In this document: positions 1-8,330 of the stretch, one piece after another
Layout: each line of letters opens with the position of its first letter
Numbering within the stretch: position 1 is the stretch's first letter
Translations under genes and position numbers: made by a program
Notes under the pieces: model-generated
Database searches by the model: none
The model's input: only the letters and a program-made list of their open reading frames with translations
What the model was told of the DNA's origin: nothing
DNA from: UBA1433 sp964581565
GTDB lineage: Bacteria; Bacillota; Clostridia; Eubacteriales; UBA1433
Reading direction: 5' to 3'
Assembly: GCA_964581565.1 (NCBI GenBank)
Contig: CAZOOZ010000006.1
Coordinates: 1-64,000 of the forward strand
Length of the DNA stretch: 64,000 bases

Positions 1-30
1 AACTAAAACGCCGTTTTGACAGCTATCCCC

Positions 31-80
31 TCATCTCGAAACACGTTGAGACGGTAGTCTTGATTTCAAAGGTAAAATAA
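31..80 (+). repeat. rlmD 3'-end-like remnant, left copy
   Basis: The reading frame ending at the TAA at 78-80 encodes HVETVVLISKVK, which resembles the extreme C-terminus of RlmD/RlmCD (RumA-type) 23S rRNA uracil methyltransferases as I remember them. A related copy lies at 1530-1578; the two match at 36 of 49 positions when aligned without gaps. The 3' end of this methyltransferase gene is a known insertion site of integrative elements, so this may be an attachment-site scar or the true end of a gene that begins left of the window. The divergence between the copies argues against a recent duplication. Confidence 0.45.
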
Positions 81-87
81 TGAATGT

Positions 88-372
88 ATGAGCCTAGTAA
101 TACTGGGCTTTTTGCGTATTTGTGATATAATTCTGTTATGTGAAAAATGGAAAGTTATAGCCTTGTGGAAACGTGTCCACGAAAGTGTATTGAGTAAACG
201 CGGTAAAAGTATAAATCTATATTTGATGGATAACACGGCAGAGACCGTTGTGTTTACAACCACAAATAATTCCTTCGGCCCTACAGAGATTAGTTATCTT
301 GAGAATCGATTTTGTAATTTAGCGACGGAAGCAAGATTAATCTGCTCAGATGGTATCGACTATGTAATATAA
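88..372 (+). pseudogene. GIY-YIG nuclease family remnant
   Basis: The downstream half of this frame (roughly residues 35-80) reads like the core of DUF4357-type GIY-YIG nucleases, with the stretch NSFGPTEISYLENRFCNLA typical of that family. The GIY-YIG catalytic motif itself is absent, and the first 30 residues look unrelated, so the 5' part has been lost. The gene is about a third of the usual length and is taken as a broken remnant. It sits in the accessory segment between the two rlmD-like scars, next to another gene tail and the aminoglycoside nucleotidyltransferase. Confidence 0.5.
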
Positions 373-538
373 TTATTCTGGTAAAAAGTATCGATATTTT
401 AATACAATCAGACCTGATTTTGAAAAAAATTATGTAAATGTAGCTTTTTCCCAAGAGTTACCAGCTTCAAGCGGTATTTATATTGACCGTTCAAGGCATA
501 AAGAAAGAATTGCTGAATTGCATAAGAAGATAAAGTAA
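368..538 (+). pseudogene. C-terminal remnant of an unknown gene
   Basis: An open frame without a start codon runs from just after an in-frame TAA at 365-367 to the TAA at 536-538. It encodes about 56 residues with protein-like composition (for example SGKKYRYF and ASSGIYIDRSRHK). It is in a different frame from the GIY-YIG remnant that ends at 372, and looks like the tail of a second gene fused to it by deletion. I do not recognise the family. Confidence 0.35.
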
Positions 539-603
539 TTAAAAAGATAAGAAAATATCTTTGGCATAAATTTAAATATGATCAAATAAGGAGGCATTTT
601 CTA

Positions 604-1467
604 ATGTCAAAATTAAATATATTTTATGACAATATTGAAAGAGATTTTATTTCTTGGGCGCAAACTGTTGAAGACATAAGAGCAGCATTTATAGTTGGCT
701 CTCGAGCTCGTAATGACCATCCCGCAGATGAGTGGTCGGATTTAGATATAATTTTCTTTACCTCAAGACAAAACTATTATCTTTCAAATAATGAATGGCT
801 TAAAAATTTTGGGGATATCTGGACTTCATTTGTATCACAAACAGCAGGAGGTGATCTTGAATGTCTTACGCTATTTGATGGTGGGTGGCAGGTTGATTTT
901 GTTATTAAACCAATTGATAATTTAAAGCAAATTGTTGAGAATAAAATTGTTCCAAATAATTTTTATCGAGGGGTGAAAGTGATTATTGATAAAGATCATG
1001 TTGCAAAAAATATTATGCCCCAATATACCAAGGCTCCTCAGGAGATTGCTTTATCGGAAGGCATGTTTATTCAAACGATAAATATGTTTTGGTTTGTAGC
1101 TCTTTATACGGCTAAACAGATACTTCGCAATGAATTATGGGTTGTAAAAGTTCGAGATAGTAATATGAAAGAACTCCTTCTTCAAATGATAGAGTGGCAT
1201 GAAAAAGTAGTAAATGGAAATGAGTATGATACATGGCATGCAGGCCGTTTCTTATGCGAATGGGCAAGCGAAGAGACTCAAGTAGAGTTACAGAGCTCAT
1301 TTGGTCATTTTGACAGAAGTGATAGTTGGAAGGCTGTAATGGCTACAATCACTTTATTTAAACGCTTATCTCATGATATATCTCAAAGGATGAATTTTCC
1401 GTACTCATATGATTTAGAGAACAATATCTTTAATTGGATTAATCAAAACAGTAATCTTATTACATAG
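604..1467 (+). CDS. aminoglycoside 6-adenylyltransferase (ANT(6) family)
   Basis: A 287-residue protein of full family length. The nucleotidyltransferase signature GSRAR near residue 32, followed by SDLDIIFF around residues 45-52, supplies the metal-binding aspartates that transfer AMP to the 6-hydroxyl of streptomycin-type aminoglycosides. The rest matches the AadE/ANT(6) layout: a second aspartate in WQVDFVIKP and an aromatic-rich helical C-terminal half. A strong AAGGAGG lies about 10 bases before the ATG. It stands alone between gene remnants and rlmD-like scars, which suggests horizontal acquisition. It may confer streptomycin resistance, or be a chromosomal relative with a different substrate; family assignment is firm, substrate is not. 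Confidence 0.85.
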   Translation: MSKLNIFYDNIERDFISWAQTVEDIRAAFIVGSRARNDHPADEWSDLDIIFFTSRQNYYLSNNEWLKNFGDIWTSFVSQTAGGDLECLTLFDGGWQVDFVIKPIDNLKQIVENKIVPNNFYRGVKVIIDKDHVAKNIMPQYTKAPQEIALSEGMFIQTINMFWFVALYTAKQILRNELWVVKVRDSNMKELLLQMIEWHEKVVNGNEYDTWHAGRFLCEWASEETQVELQSSFGHFDRSDSWKAVMATITLFKRLSHDISQRMNFPYSYDLENNIFNWINQNSNLIT

Positions 1468-1529
1468 TATTTCTACATAAGTATTAGCCTGGCTCCAAAG
1501 GAGTACCAGCTTTAAGTAGCATCTTTTTG

Positions 1530-1578
1530 TCATCTCAAGGCATGTGGAGACGGTGGTACTGATGTCAATGACATAATA
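1530..1578 (+). repeat. rlmD 3'-end-like remnant, right copy
   Basis: The frame ending at TAA 1574-1576 encodes ISRHVETVVLMSMT, again the RlmD-like C-terminus seen at 31-80, here preceded by an in-frame stop at 1517-1519. The two copies are direct repeats bracketing about 1.5 kb that carries the adenylyltransferase gene and two gene remnants. No integrase lies between them. Confidence 0.45.
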
Positions 1579-1701
1579 GTGAGTATGTAAAAAATGGAGT
1601 TATGCATTTTAAGTCAGAGCTTGTAGCCCCGAACATTTAATTATCAACCGCCGAACTCAGCATATTCAAAGAGCAAATAATATCAATAGTTTATTAGGAA
1701 C

Positions 1702-2580
1702 TTAATTTTTTTTATTTAGATATAGCGTGCTCGCTGAGAAGAGCAAAAGTGTCAGGAACAAATATGCCGGCAAACAGAACGTTGTGTGTATATCAATGAT
1801 TTTAATGGATAAAAAGAAGTAGAAAATTATTGTGGCAAATATCGTGATAACAAGCGTAATAAACGCACTGCGGGTTACGTCCGTAAATTGTTTCTCGTCA
1901 TACCACTCGGCCGGTCTTTCTCTTCGCTTTGTAAAAAACCAGTAGGCGGTAGCCAGTCCATAAGGGATCAAAAAAACAATGCATAACAAAAAAAGCAGGC
2001 CATTTAAATGCGCTTGAGGAACCCCGATCCAGCCCGGAAGAAATAAGCAGACAAATCCTAAGATCGAAGATATAATACCGATCTTGTTAACCGTAAGAAA
2101 AAGTGCTTCATCTTTTACAGCAGTAGTTGTTATTGATTTTTTTGAAAGTAACCTGTTTGCGACGACACTCAAAATCAGCAAAAGCATGGCAAACAGCGTG
2201 TGGACAACCTGCCCCGCAAATACCATCTGCCATTCTCCTGAAAGATCATGACCAGCCATATACTCATTGCCGATATCTCTGAGCATCATAACATCCACGG
2301 CCAGAAGAAAAAGTGAGAGAAAACCAATGACGAACGCAGCAGCTCTCAGGAAACTGTCATTTCTAAAATACCGGAATTGCCAAATAAGACTGATTATCCC
2401 AAGCAAGTGAAACAATCCGACGGCGATCAAGGAGGCGGCCAGCGCCACGCTCATCCATTCCCTCACAGCGGAGCCTGCTTCAATTGCAGCTTTCATTTCT
2501 GATAACATCAAGACATTGCCTGCAATCAGGCAGAGCATAATAATACTCGTAACGATTGAGAAACGATTTTTAAACTTCAT
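1702..2580 (-). CDS. multi-spanning membrane protein of unknown function
   Basis: A 292-residue protein with about eight hydrophobic segments, beginning MKFKNRFSIVTSIIML. The start at 2580 is chosen because GGAGGGAAAG lies just upstream; a longer frame back to 2667 would overlap the preceding XRE gene. The XRE stop codon and this ATG are only a base apart, so the two are probably translationally coupled. Small XRE regulators are often paired with a membrane protein of unknown function in Bacillota, and this looks like such a pair. I do not recognise a catalytic motif. It is the last gene of a three-gene operon that starts at 4545. Confidence 0.75.
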   Translation of the reverse strand: MKFKNRFSIVTSIIMLCLIAGNVLMLSEMKAAIEAGSAVREWMSVALAASLIAVGLFHLLGIISLIWQFRYFRNDSFLRAAAFVIGFLSLFLLAVDVMMLRDIGNEYMAGHDLSGEWQMVFAGQVVHTLFAMLLLILSVVANRLLSKKSITTTAVKDEALFLTVNKIGIISSILGFVCLFLPGWIGVPQAHLNGLLFLLCIVFLIPYGLATAYWFFTKRRERPAEWYDEKQFTDVTRSAFITLVITIFATIIFYFFLSIKIIDIHTTFCLPAYLFLTLLLFSASTLYLNKKN

Positions 2581-2581
2581 A

Positions 2582-2806
2582 TTACTTTCCCTCCAAACTT
2601 TCATCCTTTTCAATGAAGAAGATTTCCTCCACAGTTTTTCCGAAAAACTCCGCAATTTTGAGCGCAAGCAAAGTTGACGGCATGAACTTGCCTGTCTCGA
2701 TCGAATGTATGGTCAACCTTGTAACGCCTACCTCATTGGCAAGTGCCTGCTGGGTCATTTCACTCCGTTCAAAGCGGAATTTTCTAATATTATTTCCCAG
2801 TTTCAA
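2582..2806 (-). CDS. small XRE-family transcriptional regulator
   Basis: A 74-residue single-domain helix-turn-helix protein; the HTH lies in MTQQALANEVGVTRLTIHSI, followed by the typical PSTLLALKIAEFFGKTVEEIF. I place the start at a TTG (2804-2806) because GGAGGAAAAAG precedes it at the right spacing and because the family normally begins right at this point. The stop of the upstream gene overlaps this start as TTGA, indicating coupling. An ATG at 2849-2851 would add 15 glycine-rich residues without an obvious binding site. It probably regulates its own operon through the palindrome at 4577-4627. Confidence 0.8.
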   Translation of the reverse strand: MKLGNNIRKFRFERSEMTQQALANEVGVTRLTIHSIETGKFMPSTLLALKIAEFFGKTVEEIFFIEKDESLEGK

Positions 2807-4545
2807 TCTTTTTCCTCCACCTCCGATGCCGGTTTTGTCTTTCTTTGACATAACGGCAGCTTGTTATACAGATAATACAAAATAAAATATAGAACAACTC
2901 CCACAATCAGTGCCTCAAACGTAAAGAACCATGGATAGCCGGGCTTGTTGATGCTGAATGTTTCGCTGGCGATAAGCCGCCTAACAAGCAGTCCCCCTGC
3001 CAATACGAGAAACGATACAAGTGTGTTGAAATTCGCGACCAGCACCGCTTTGAGTCTGCCTTTAAGCTTTTTCGTTCTGGAATACAGAAGTTCTCCGTAT
3101 CCGGTATAGATGAAAATTCCAGTTATAAAAAACCAGTTCAACTTAACCGGAATGTTAGTGACTGTGATACTATTGGCTCGGATGAGTATATAGGTAACAG
3201 CAACGCCTGCAATAACGGCTCCGAATATCAGTGCGGCAATTAACTGATGTCTGCAATAGCGCTTTCGAATCAAGCCGGTCATAAACAAAGTGAAGAAAGG
3301 TAGTGCAAATAGCATCGGCTGGCTCGAACCCTGATTCTGCGTGAAGATGGAGTCCAAAAAACAGAGGATATTGTTTGCAACCGTCTGGAAAAACGGCGCT
3401 TGCCTTTGTAATTCAATTGTGAGCATTTCACTGTCGTTATCAATGACTATATATTTATCCTCATTGATGTCGATCATCTGTAGGCGGCTATTAAAATTAT
3501 TGCTGTCCAAAACTGATGAGGTCAGGCCTTGAATGCGGATATAGTCATATCCGGCCCCGTCTTCAATATAAATCGGGATCAATCCTGATTCAACATTACT
3601 CATTTTAATAATTCTTGCATTAGAGCTTGTTTCGTCACTGACGATCTCATATGGCGCTTCACTTCTGCAGTATATCCGGGGATCACCCAGCATGAAGTAG
3701 TGCAACACATTTGCATAACTCTGCATAGCCGCATGATTTTGAAGTTGTATCAAATGCCCCAGCGGGAATTTGTCCCAGGTATAGATTGTGCTGATATCCG
3801 TATAGTCACCGAAGCGCGTGCCTGCTACAGAAGAATAAACAAAGCCGCAATAAGCGGAGGCACCCTTATTGACGCATGCAAATGCGATTGAGTTTTCAGC
3901 CCAGGGTCTAAAAGTATTACAGCCATAATTTTGGATAATACACCCATCTAGCTCCGGAATAGATTCCGATTTCACGGTAATATCCATGCTTTGATCAAAC
4001 CATGAGCCTGCGGCCCCTTCAAGAGAAATCTGAACCGTGTCTGAATTTTGCATGGCTGTCAAAATGTTATCCTTAGTCAATTCTATATTATCGGTTTGCC
4101 CATCACCGCTGCATATGATTTGCGGTTCAATCTTATTTTTCTTCGTGCCGTTAATAATGGCATAATTGTTAACCGGTATCTGTGATGAGCCCTTCCACAG
4201 TTCACGTGCGGAATTAATCGTCTTTCCCGAGATAATTCCTACAGATATAGATGTGCCCAATTCCTTGAGCTTTGCCGAAAAATCCATGAGTACATTCTCA
4301 GACAGATTTTCCGGAGCAACGACCCACAACAGAAACACCGGTCTCGCCTCCGCCACATCCTTAAATGTCTGATAAATCGAAATTCCCTCAGTTTCCGATA
4401 TCTCTTCCGCTAGTGTATAATATGGATCGTCTGACAAGGAGAAGATCACCGTTTCAGCAAAGGTTTCGTTTCCGGCCGCGATAGAGGTTGTGCCACTCAT
4501 ACTAAAAATAACTGCAAGTAAAATCAAAAATACTAAACGTTTCAT
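2803..4545 (-). CDS. secreted gingipain/caspase-fold-like protein with C-terminal membrane domain
   Basis: A 580-residue protein with a signal peptide (residues 1-24). Residues 30-300 have the look of C25 (gingipain-type) peptidase-like domains: a Cys in NYGCNTFRPW (Cys209), then SIAFACVNKGASAYCGF, and the closing LGDPRIY (286-292). Where gingipains carry the catalytic GHG, this protein reads GAAGSW (177-182), so the histidine seems to be missing and it may be a non-catalytic relative. A beta-rich stretch follows, then about five membrane segments in the last 200 residues. A GAGGGG sits before the ATG. It is the first gene of an operon with an XRE regulator and a membrane protein. The fold assignment is by eye and moderate. 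Confidence 0.55.
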   Translation of the reverse strand: MKRLVFLILLAVIFSMSGTTSIAAGNETFAETVIFSLSDDPYYTLAEEISETEGISIYQTFKDVAEARPVFLLWVVAPENLSENVLMDFSAKLKELGTSISVGIISGKTINSARELWKGSSQIPVNNYAIINGTKKNKIEPQIICSGDGQTDNIELTKDNILTAMQNSDTVQISLEGAAGSWFDQSMDITVKSESIPELDGCIIQNYGCNTFRPWAENSIAFACVNKGASAYCGFVYSSVAGTRFGDYTDISTIYTWDKFPLGHLIQLQNHAAMQSYANVLHYFMLGDPRIYCRSEAPYEIVSDETSSNARIIKMSNVESGLIPIYIEDGAGYDYIRIQGLTSSVLDSNNFNSRLQMIDINEDKYIVIDNDSEMLTIELQRQAPFFQTVANNILCFLDSIFTQNQGSSQPMLFALPFFTLFMTGLIRKRYCRHQLIAALIFGAVIAGVAVTYILIRANSITVTNIPVKLNWFFITGIFIYTGYGELLYSRTKKLKGRLKAVLVANFNTLVSFLVLAGGLLVRRLIASETFSINKPGYPWFFTFEALIVGVVLYFILYYLYNKLPLCQRKTKPASEVEEKD

Positions 4546-4576
4546 TATTGCCCCTCATGTTCACGAAGTATAAGCA

Positions 4577-4627
4577 CAATAAGTATATAATACTATATAT
4601 TATATATAGTATTATATACTTATTGTC
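4577..4627. promoter_or_regulatory. 51-bp perfect palindrome over the operon promoter
   Basis: Arms at 4577-4601 and 4603-4627 are exact reverse complements of each other, 25 bp each, around a single central base. Each arm contains a smaller dyad AGTAT-N3-ATACT (4583-4595 and 4609-4621), so the site can be read as two operators whose centres are 26 bp apart. On the minus strand a TTGACA (4625-4630) and TATATA (4602-4607) with 17 bp between them form a promoter for the gene at 4545, so the palindrome covers the whole promoter. The XRE protein of this operon is the obvious candidate to bind it. Confidence 0.75.
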
Positions 4628-4788
4628 AAGATATATCTTATCAATATAGATAACAGTCAGTATCAAATACAATTACGGAGAGTGCATTGCTATAATATGA
4701 AGTTTATTTTTCGCATTTATCGTTATGCCAGGCCTCATTCCACGATTAATTACATCGATTACGCTCATATGTTACAAAATATGGATTA

Positions 4789-5556
4789 TTACATACGTTT
4801 TTTATAAGCCTTCATCGCAAAGATATATGCCAAAATCATAATTCCTATGCACCACGCAAGAGCAATCCATATATCTTTTTCAACCGGTTGATTAGATAAT
4901 AACACACGGATAGCTTCCACTATCGATGTAACGGGCTGATTTTCGGCAAAAGCGCGAACGATTGACGGCATTGACTCGGTCGGCACAAACGCCGAACTGA
5001 TAAACGGCAGGAAGATAAGCGGATAGGAAAAAGCGCTTGCTCCATCTACTGTTTTTGCGGTCAATCCAGCAATTGCCGCAATCCAAGTCAAGGCCAGTGT
5101 AAACAGCACGAGTATACCCGCTACGGCGAGCCATGAAAATACTCCTGCCGGTGAACGAAATCCCATAATAAAAGCTACAAGTATAATAACAACGACAGAA
5201 ATGGCGTTGGATACCAGTGAGGTGAGCACGTGTCCCCATAGCACGGCGGATCGCGCAATCGGCATAGAATGAAACCGTTCAAATATACCACCCTGCATAT
5301 CGATAAAAAGGCGGTAAGCTGTGTAGGATACACCACTTGCAATAGCAATCAATAGTATACCTGGCAACAAATAATTCACATAGCTATCCGTTTTGGCCTG
5401 AATCGCTCCTCCGAATACATAGACGAACAACAGCATAAACGCAATCGGCATGATCGTGACTGTGATGATGGTATCCATACTTCGCAAAATATGACGCATG
5501 GATCGTCCAATCATAACTCCTAAATCACTAACAAAATGTTTCTTTATAACTTCCAT
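4789..5556 (-). CDS. ABC-2 type transporter permease (DrrB-like)
   Basis: A 255-residue integral membrane protein with six hydrophobic segments and the features of the daunorubicin-type ABC-2 permease family: the loop GGIFERFHSMPIARSAVLWG after the second segment and FISSAFVPTESMPSIVRAF before the last. It starts one base from the stop of the ATPase gene, with GGAGGAGAAATAA upstream. It would form the membrane channel of an exporter for a hydrophobic drug or lipid. Its partner ATPase is frameshifted, so the pump may not be made. Confidence 0.85.
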   Translation of the reverse strand: MEVIKKHFVSDLGVMIGRSMRHILRSMDTIITVTIMPIAFMLLFVYVFGGAIQAKTDSYVNYLLPGILLIAIASGVSYTAYRLFIDMQGGIFERFHSMPIARSAVLWGHVLTSLVSNAISVVVIILVAFIMGFRSPAGVFSWLAVAGILVLFTLALTWIAAIAGLTAKTVDGASAFSYPLIFLPFISSAFVPTESMPSIVRAFAENQPVTSIVEAIRVLLSNQPVEKDIWIALAWCIGIMILAYIFAMKAYKKRM

Positions 5557-6323
5557 TTATTTCTCCTCCTTTTTACCGATAATCGCGAGGAATATTTCCT
5601 CCAATGAAGGTTGTTTTTCCACATACTCCACCTTTACGGGCGGAAATAGTTTTTTAAGCTCCTCTAACGTGCCGTCGGCGATAATCTTTCCCTGATGTAG
5701 AATGGCGATTTGATCGGCAAGCTGTTTGGCCTCCTCTAAATACTGTGTTGTCAGAAATACCGTCGTGCCACTATTGGCTAACTCTTTGACTACCTTCCAA
5801 ACCTCAATACGCGCCTCGGGATCGAGGCCGATGGTCGGCTCGTCAAGGAAAATAAGCTGTGGTTTTCCCACAAGACTCATAGCGATATCGAGCCTGCGGC
5901 ACATACCGCCAGAATAAGTAGACACTCTGCGGTCAGCGCTGTCGATCAATCCAAAACGCTTCAGCAAGTCATCCGCAATCCGACGCGGATTATGGAGGTG
6001 CCGTAGTCTGGCAATCATGATAAGATTTTCCCGTCCGGTCAAAATCTCGTCTACAGCGGCAAATTGGCCGGTCAGACTAATCGACTGTCGCACACTACCG
6101 GACTTTGATGCAACATCAAATCCGTTTACGATGACGGTCCCGCCGTCTTTTTTCAGCAGCGTGGTAAGGATTTTAACGATTGTAGTCTTGCCTGATCCGT
6201 TAAGGCCGAGGAGGGCAAAATACTGCCAGTTTTCACCTCGAAATCTACTCCTGTCAAAACAGGGATATCATTATAGGATTTTTTCAACTCTTGCACCACG
6301 ATGGTAATTTCATTTTTTAACAT
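5557..6323 (-). pseudogene. ABC exporter ATPase (DrrA-like), frameshifted
   Basis: All parts of a 255-residue drug-exporter ATPase are present but in two frames. The first frame (ATG at 6323, GAGGAGG upstream) encodes the N-terminus up to VKTGSI. The Walker A motif GLNGSGKTT and everything after it, including YSGGMCRRLD, LIFLDEPTIGLDP and the C-terminal domain, lie in the other frame. One base is missing in the A-run at 6217-6220 (plus strand); restoring it gives one uninterrupted reading frame of the expected length. This is either a recent inactivating deletion or a sequencing error. It sits between the HTH-pentapeptide gene and the permease gene. Confidence 0.85.
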
Positions 6324-6325
6324 TT

Positions 6326-7234
6326 CTATTCCCTCCTCTCTGACATCAATGTGACGCCAATTAAATCTACTTTTCCGTTTTTCAAAAAGGCGTAGGTCAT
6401 CCTGTCCGCTTTGCATTCAATAAACCGAATCCGTTTCAAATTCTTACCCTTGAAGAAAGTGTTCGTGAACGTTGCGTTCTGGAATGTCAGCCTAGTAAAT
6501 TCACAGTTTTCAAAAGAGCAGTCTTTCCATATACCGTTAAAAACAATATCGACAAACTGCGAGGTTTGGAAAGCGGTACGATTCCATACTGCACCTGTCA
6601 TAGTATTTTTCAGCAAAGCACAGGATTTGATGATCGCTTTAGAAAAATCGGCACCAGAAAAATCACAGCCCTTAATCTGACTTGATGAAAACTCAGCTTC
6701 TTTTAAGGAACATCCCATAAATGAGCTGTTAATCAAATTGGAACTTTGAATGCAGCTGCGTCCGATATCAGAATTCGAGAAATCACAACCGTCTACGTTG
6801 TTGCTTTTCAGCAAAAGCCCCGACATATCCGAACCAACAAAAAGACACTTTTTCATATTGGAAGAACTGAATTTTTCATACAGGTTATTTAGTCCCGAAA
6901 AGTCCGCGTCTATCCAATTTGCCTTCGACATATCCCAACCCAGCTTTTTTTCCAGCTTTGCAAACTGTGCTTCATCTGATTCTTCAGCCAGAGACTTGGC
7001 AGACATTTTTTCAGCGGCAGACGATCGAAAGCTCTCTGAAAAATAGTTCAGGTCGACATCCAAAACTTCTGCGAGCCGGTTAAAAGTAATAATATCCGGC
7101 ATCGATTCCCCACGCTCCCATTTCCCGACTGCCTGCGAAGTAACGGATAGCTGTTGAGCCAGCTGAAACTGAGATAAATTTTTTTCTTTGCGGGCTACTA
7201 AAATTTTATTCCCTATCATTATAGATGTTAACAT
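6326..7234 (-). CDS. XRE helix-turn-helix protein with pentapeptide repeats
   Basis: A 302-residue protein. Residues 6-65 form an XRE HTH domain (SQFQLAQQLSVTSQAVGKWERG); after a linker of about 40 residues, from about 105 to 290 the chain follows the A(D/N)LXX-type pentapeptide periodicity (for example CDFSGADFSKAIIKSC), predicting a right-handed beta-helix. AAGGAGAGGGG precedes the ATG, and the stop lies two bases before the ATPase start, so it heads the exporter operon. Such a protein would be the DNA-binding regulator of the pump; free pentapeptide proteins such as Qnr mimic DNA, but whether this one does is unknown. Confidence 0.8.
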   Translation of the reverse strand: MLTSIMIGNKILVARKEKNLSQFQLAQQLSVTSQAVGKWERGESMPDIITFNRLAEVLDVDLNYFSESFRSSAAEKMSAKSLAEESDEAQFAKLEKKLGWDMSKANWIDADFSGLNNLYEKFSSSNMKKCLFVGSDMSGLLLKSNNVDGCDFSNSDIGRSCIQSSNLINSSFMGCSLKEAEFSSSQIKGCDFSGADFSKAIIKSCALLKNTMTGAVWNRTAFQTSQFVDIVFNGIWKDCSFENCEFTRLTFQNATFTNTFFKGKNLKRIRFIECKADRMTYAFLKNGKVDLIGVTLMSERRE

Positions 7235-7624
7235 AGCAATCCCCTCTCCTTAGCTAATTTTGATACTGCTATTATACCCATATGCAAACCATATCTCAAT
7301 ATATAATATGAAACTATTGGTTGTTTTATCTATACAATTAGTTGTATTTTATCGTTTTGAAGCCGAATAAAACGGCATCCTGCATTTTAATAAATAAATC
7401 CATTCTGTTTAGCGGCAACACAAAAGTTCCGGCGAAATGAAAGATATTACAGAATATAAGTGTTTATATTTTACAACAATATTATGACTATGAAGGATTC
7501 ATTTTTGCAGCAATGAAAATTTTTGTTATAATCAATTATATAAAAGTTATAGAAATACCTAAAATTTAAATAACATTATAAATAAGTATAAATAAAATAA
7601 GAATTTTTATATGTTGGTGTAAAA
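7235..7624. other. intergenic region between divergent genes
   Basis: About 390 bases of AT-rich sequence between the minus-strand HTH-pentapeptide gene and the plus-strand uracil-DNA glycosylase. It must hold both promoters. A short dyad ATACAA-N4-TTGTAT (7332-7347) could be an operator for the HTH protein, but it is weak evidence. No RNA structure or gene is apparent. Confidence 0.4.
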
Positions 7625-8188
7625 TTGTATAATCTTAAAGAACTTGAAGAAATTACGAAAAAATGTTGCAGATGTCCTCTATCAAAAACGAGAACAAATG
7701 TTGTATTTGGAGAAGGAAACAAAAGAAGTGATATCGTATTTATAGGAGAAGCTCCGGGATATCACGAGGATCAAAGCGGAAAACATTTTGTAGGTAGATC
7801 CGGAGAATTGTTTGATAAAATGTTAGACGCCGTTGATATCGCAAGAACGGATGTATACATCACCAATATAATCAAATGCAGGCCGCCTAATAATAGAACC
7901 CCTTTGGAAAACGAATGCAAAAATTGCATAGAATTTTTAAGATGGCAGATAAAGATAATAGATCCCGGTATTATTGTATGCTTAGGCGCTGTCGCTGCCA
8001 GAAATATAATACAAAAAGATTTTAAAATTTCTAAAAGCAGAGGAACTTGGTATCAAAAAGGCAAATTTAACATTATTGCAACCTATCATCCGTCAGCGGT
8101 ATTAAGAGATATCAGCAAAGAGCAACATGCTATGGAAGATTTTATATCCATAAAAAATATGTATGATATAATAACCCGTAAAATGTAA
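7625..8188 (+). CDS. family 4 uracil-DNA glycosylase
   Basis: A 187-residue iron-sulfur uracil-DNA glycosylase that removes uracil from deaminated or misincorporated DNA. Visible are the active-site loop GEAPGYHEDQSGKHFVG (41-57), the four probable [4Fe-4S] ligands Cys14, Cys17, Cys85 and Cys101, and the uracil-binding HPSAVL (155-160). The length is normal. The start is a TTG at 7625 with only a weak upstream GGTG, so expression may be low; no alternative ATG fits the family's N-terminus. The gene is monocistronic here. Confidence 0.92.
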   Translation: MYNLKELEEITKKCCRCPLSKTRTNVVFGEGNKRSDIVFIGEAPGYHEDQSGKHFVGRSGELFDKMLDAVDIARTDVYITNIIKCRPPNNRTPLENECKNCIEFLRWQIKIIDPGIIVCLGAVAARNIIQKDFKISKSRGTWYQKGKFNIIATYHPSAVLRDISKEQHAMEDFISIKNMYDIITRKM

Positions 8189-8330
8189 AAGCAGTTTTAT
8201 TTAAAGATACAAAATTGGTGCTATCGAATGTAGCTTAGATAGTAAATATCTCCTATTCATAAAGTTATTAAAGTCAATACTTAATTTATTTATCTGTTAT
8301 TTTATAAATGATTTGGAAAGGAAGACAAAA

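Noticed and set aside
2582..2851. Longer XRE protein starting at 2851
   Set aside because: The extra 15 residues are glycine-rich, overlap the upstream gene by 49 bases and lack a binding site, whereas TTG at 2806 has GGAGG at proper spacing.
6210..6225. Programmed ribosomal frameshift in the exporter ATPase
   Set aside because: There is no slippery heptamer with downstream structure, and such ATPases are not known to need one; a deletion or error is simpler.
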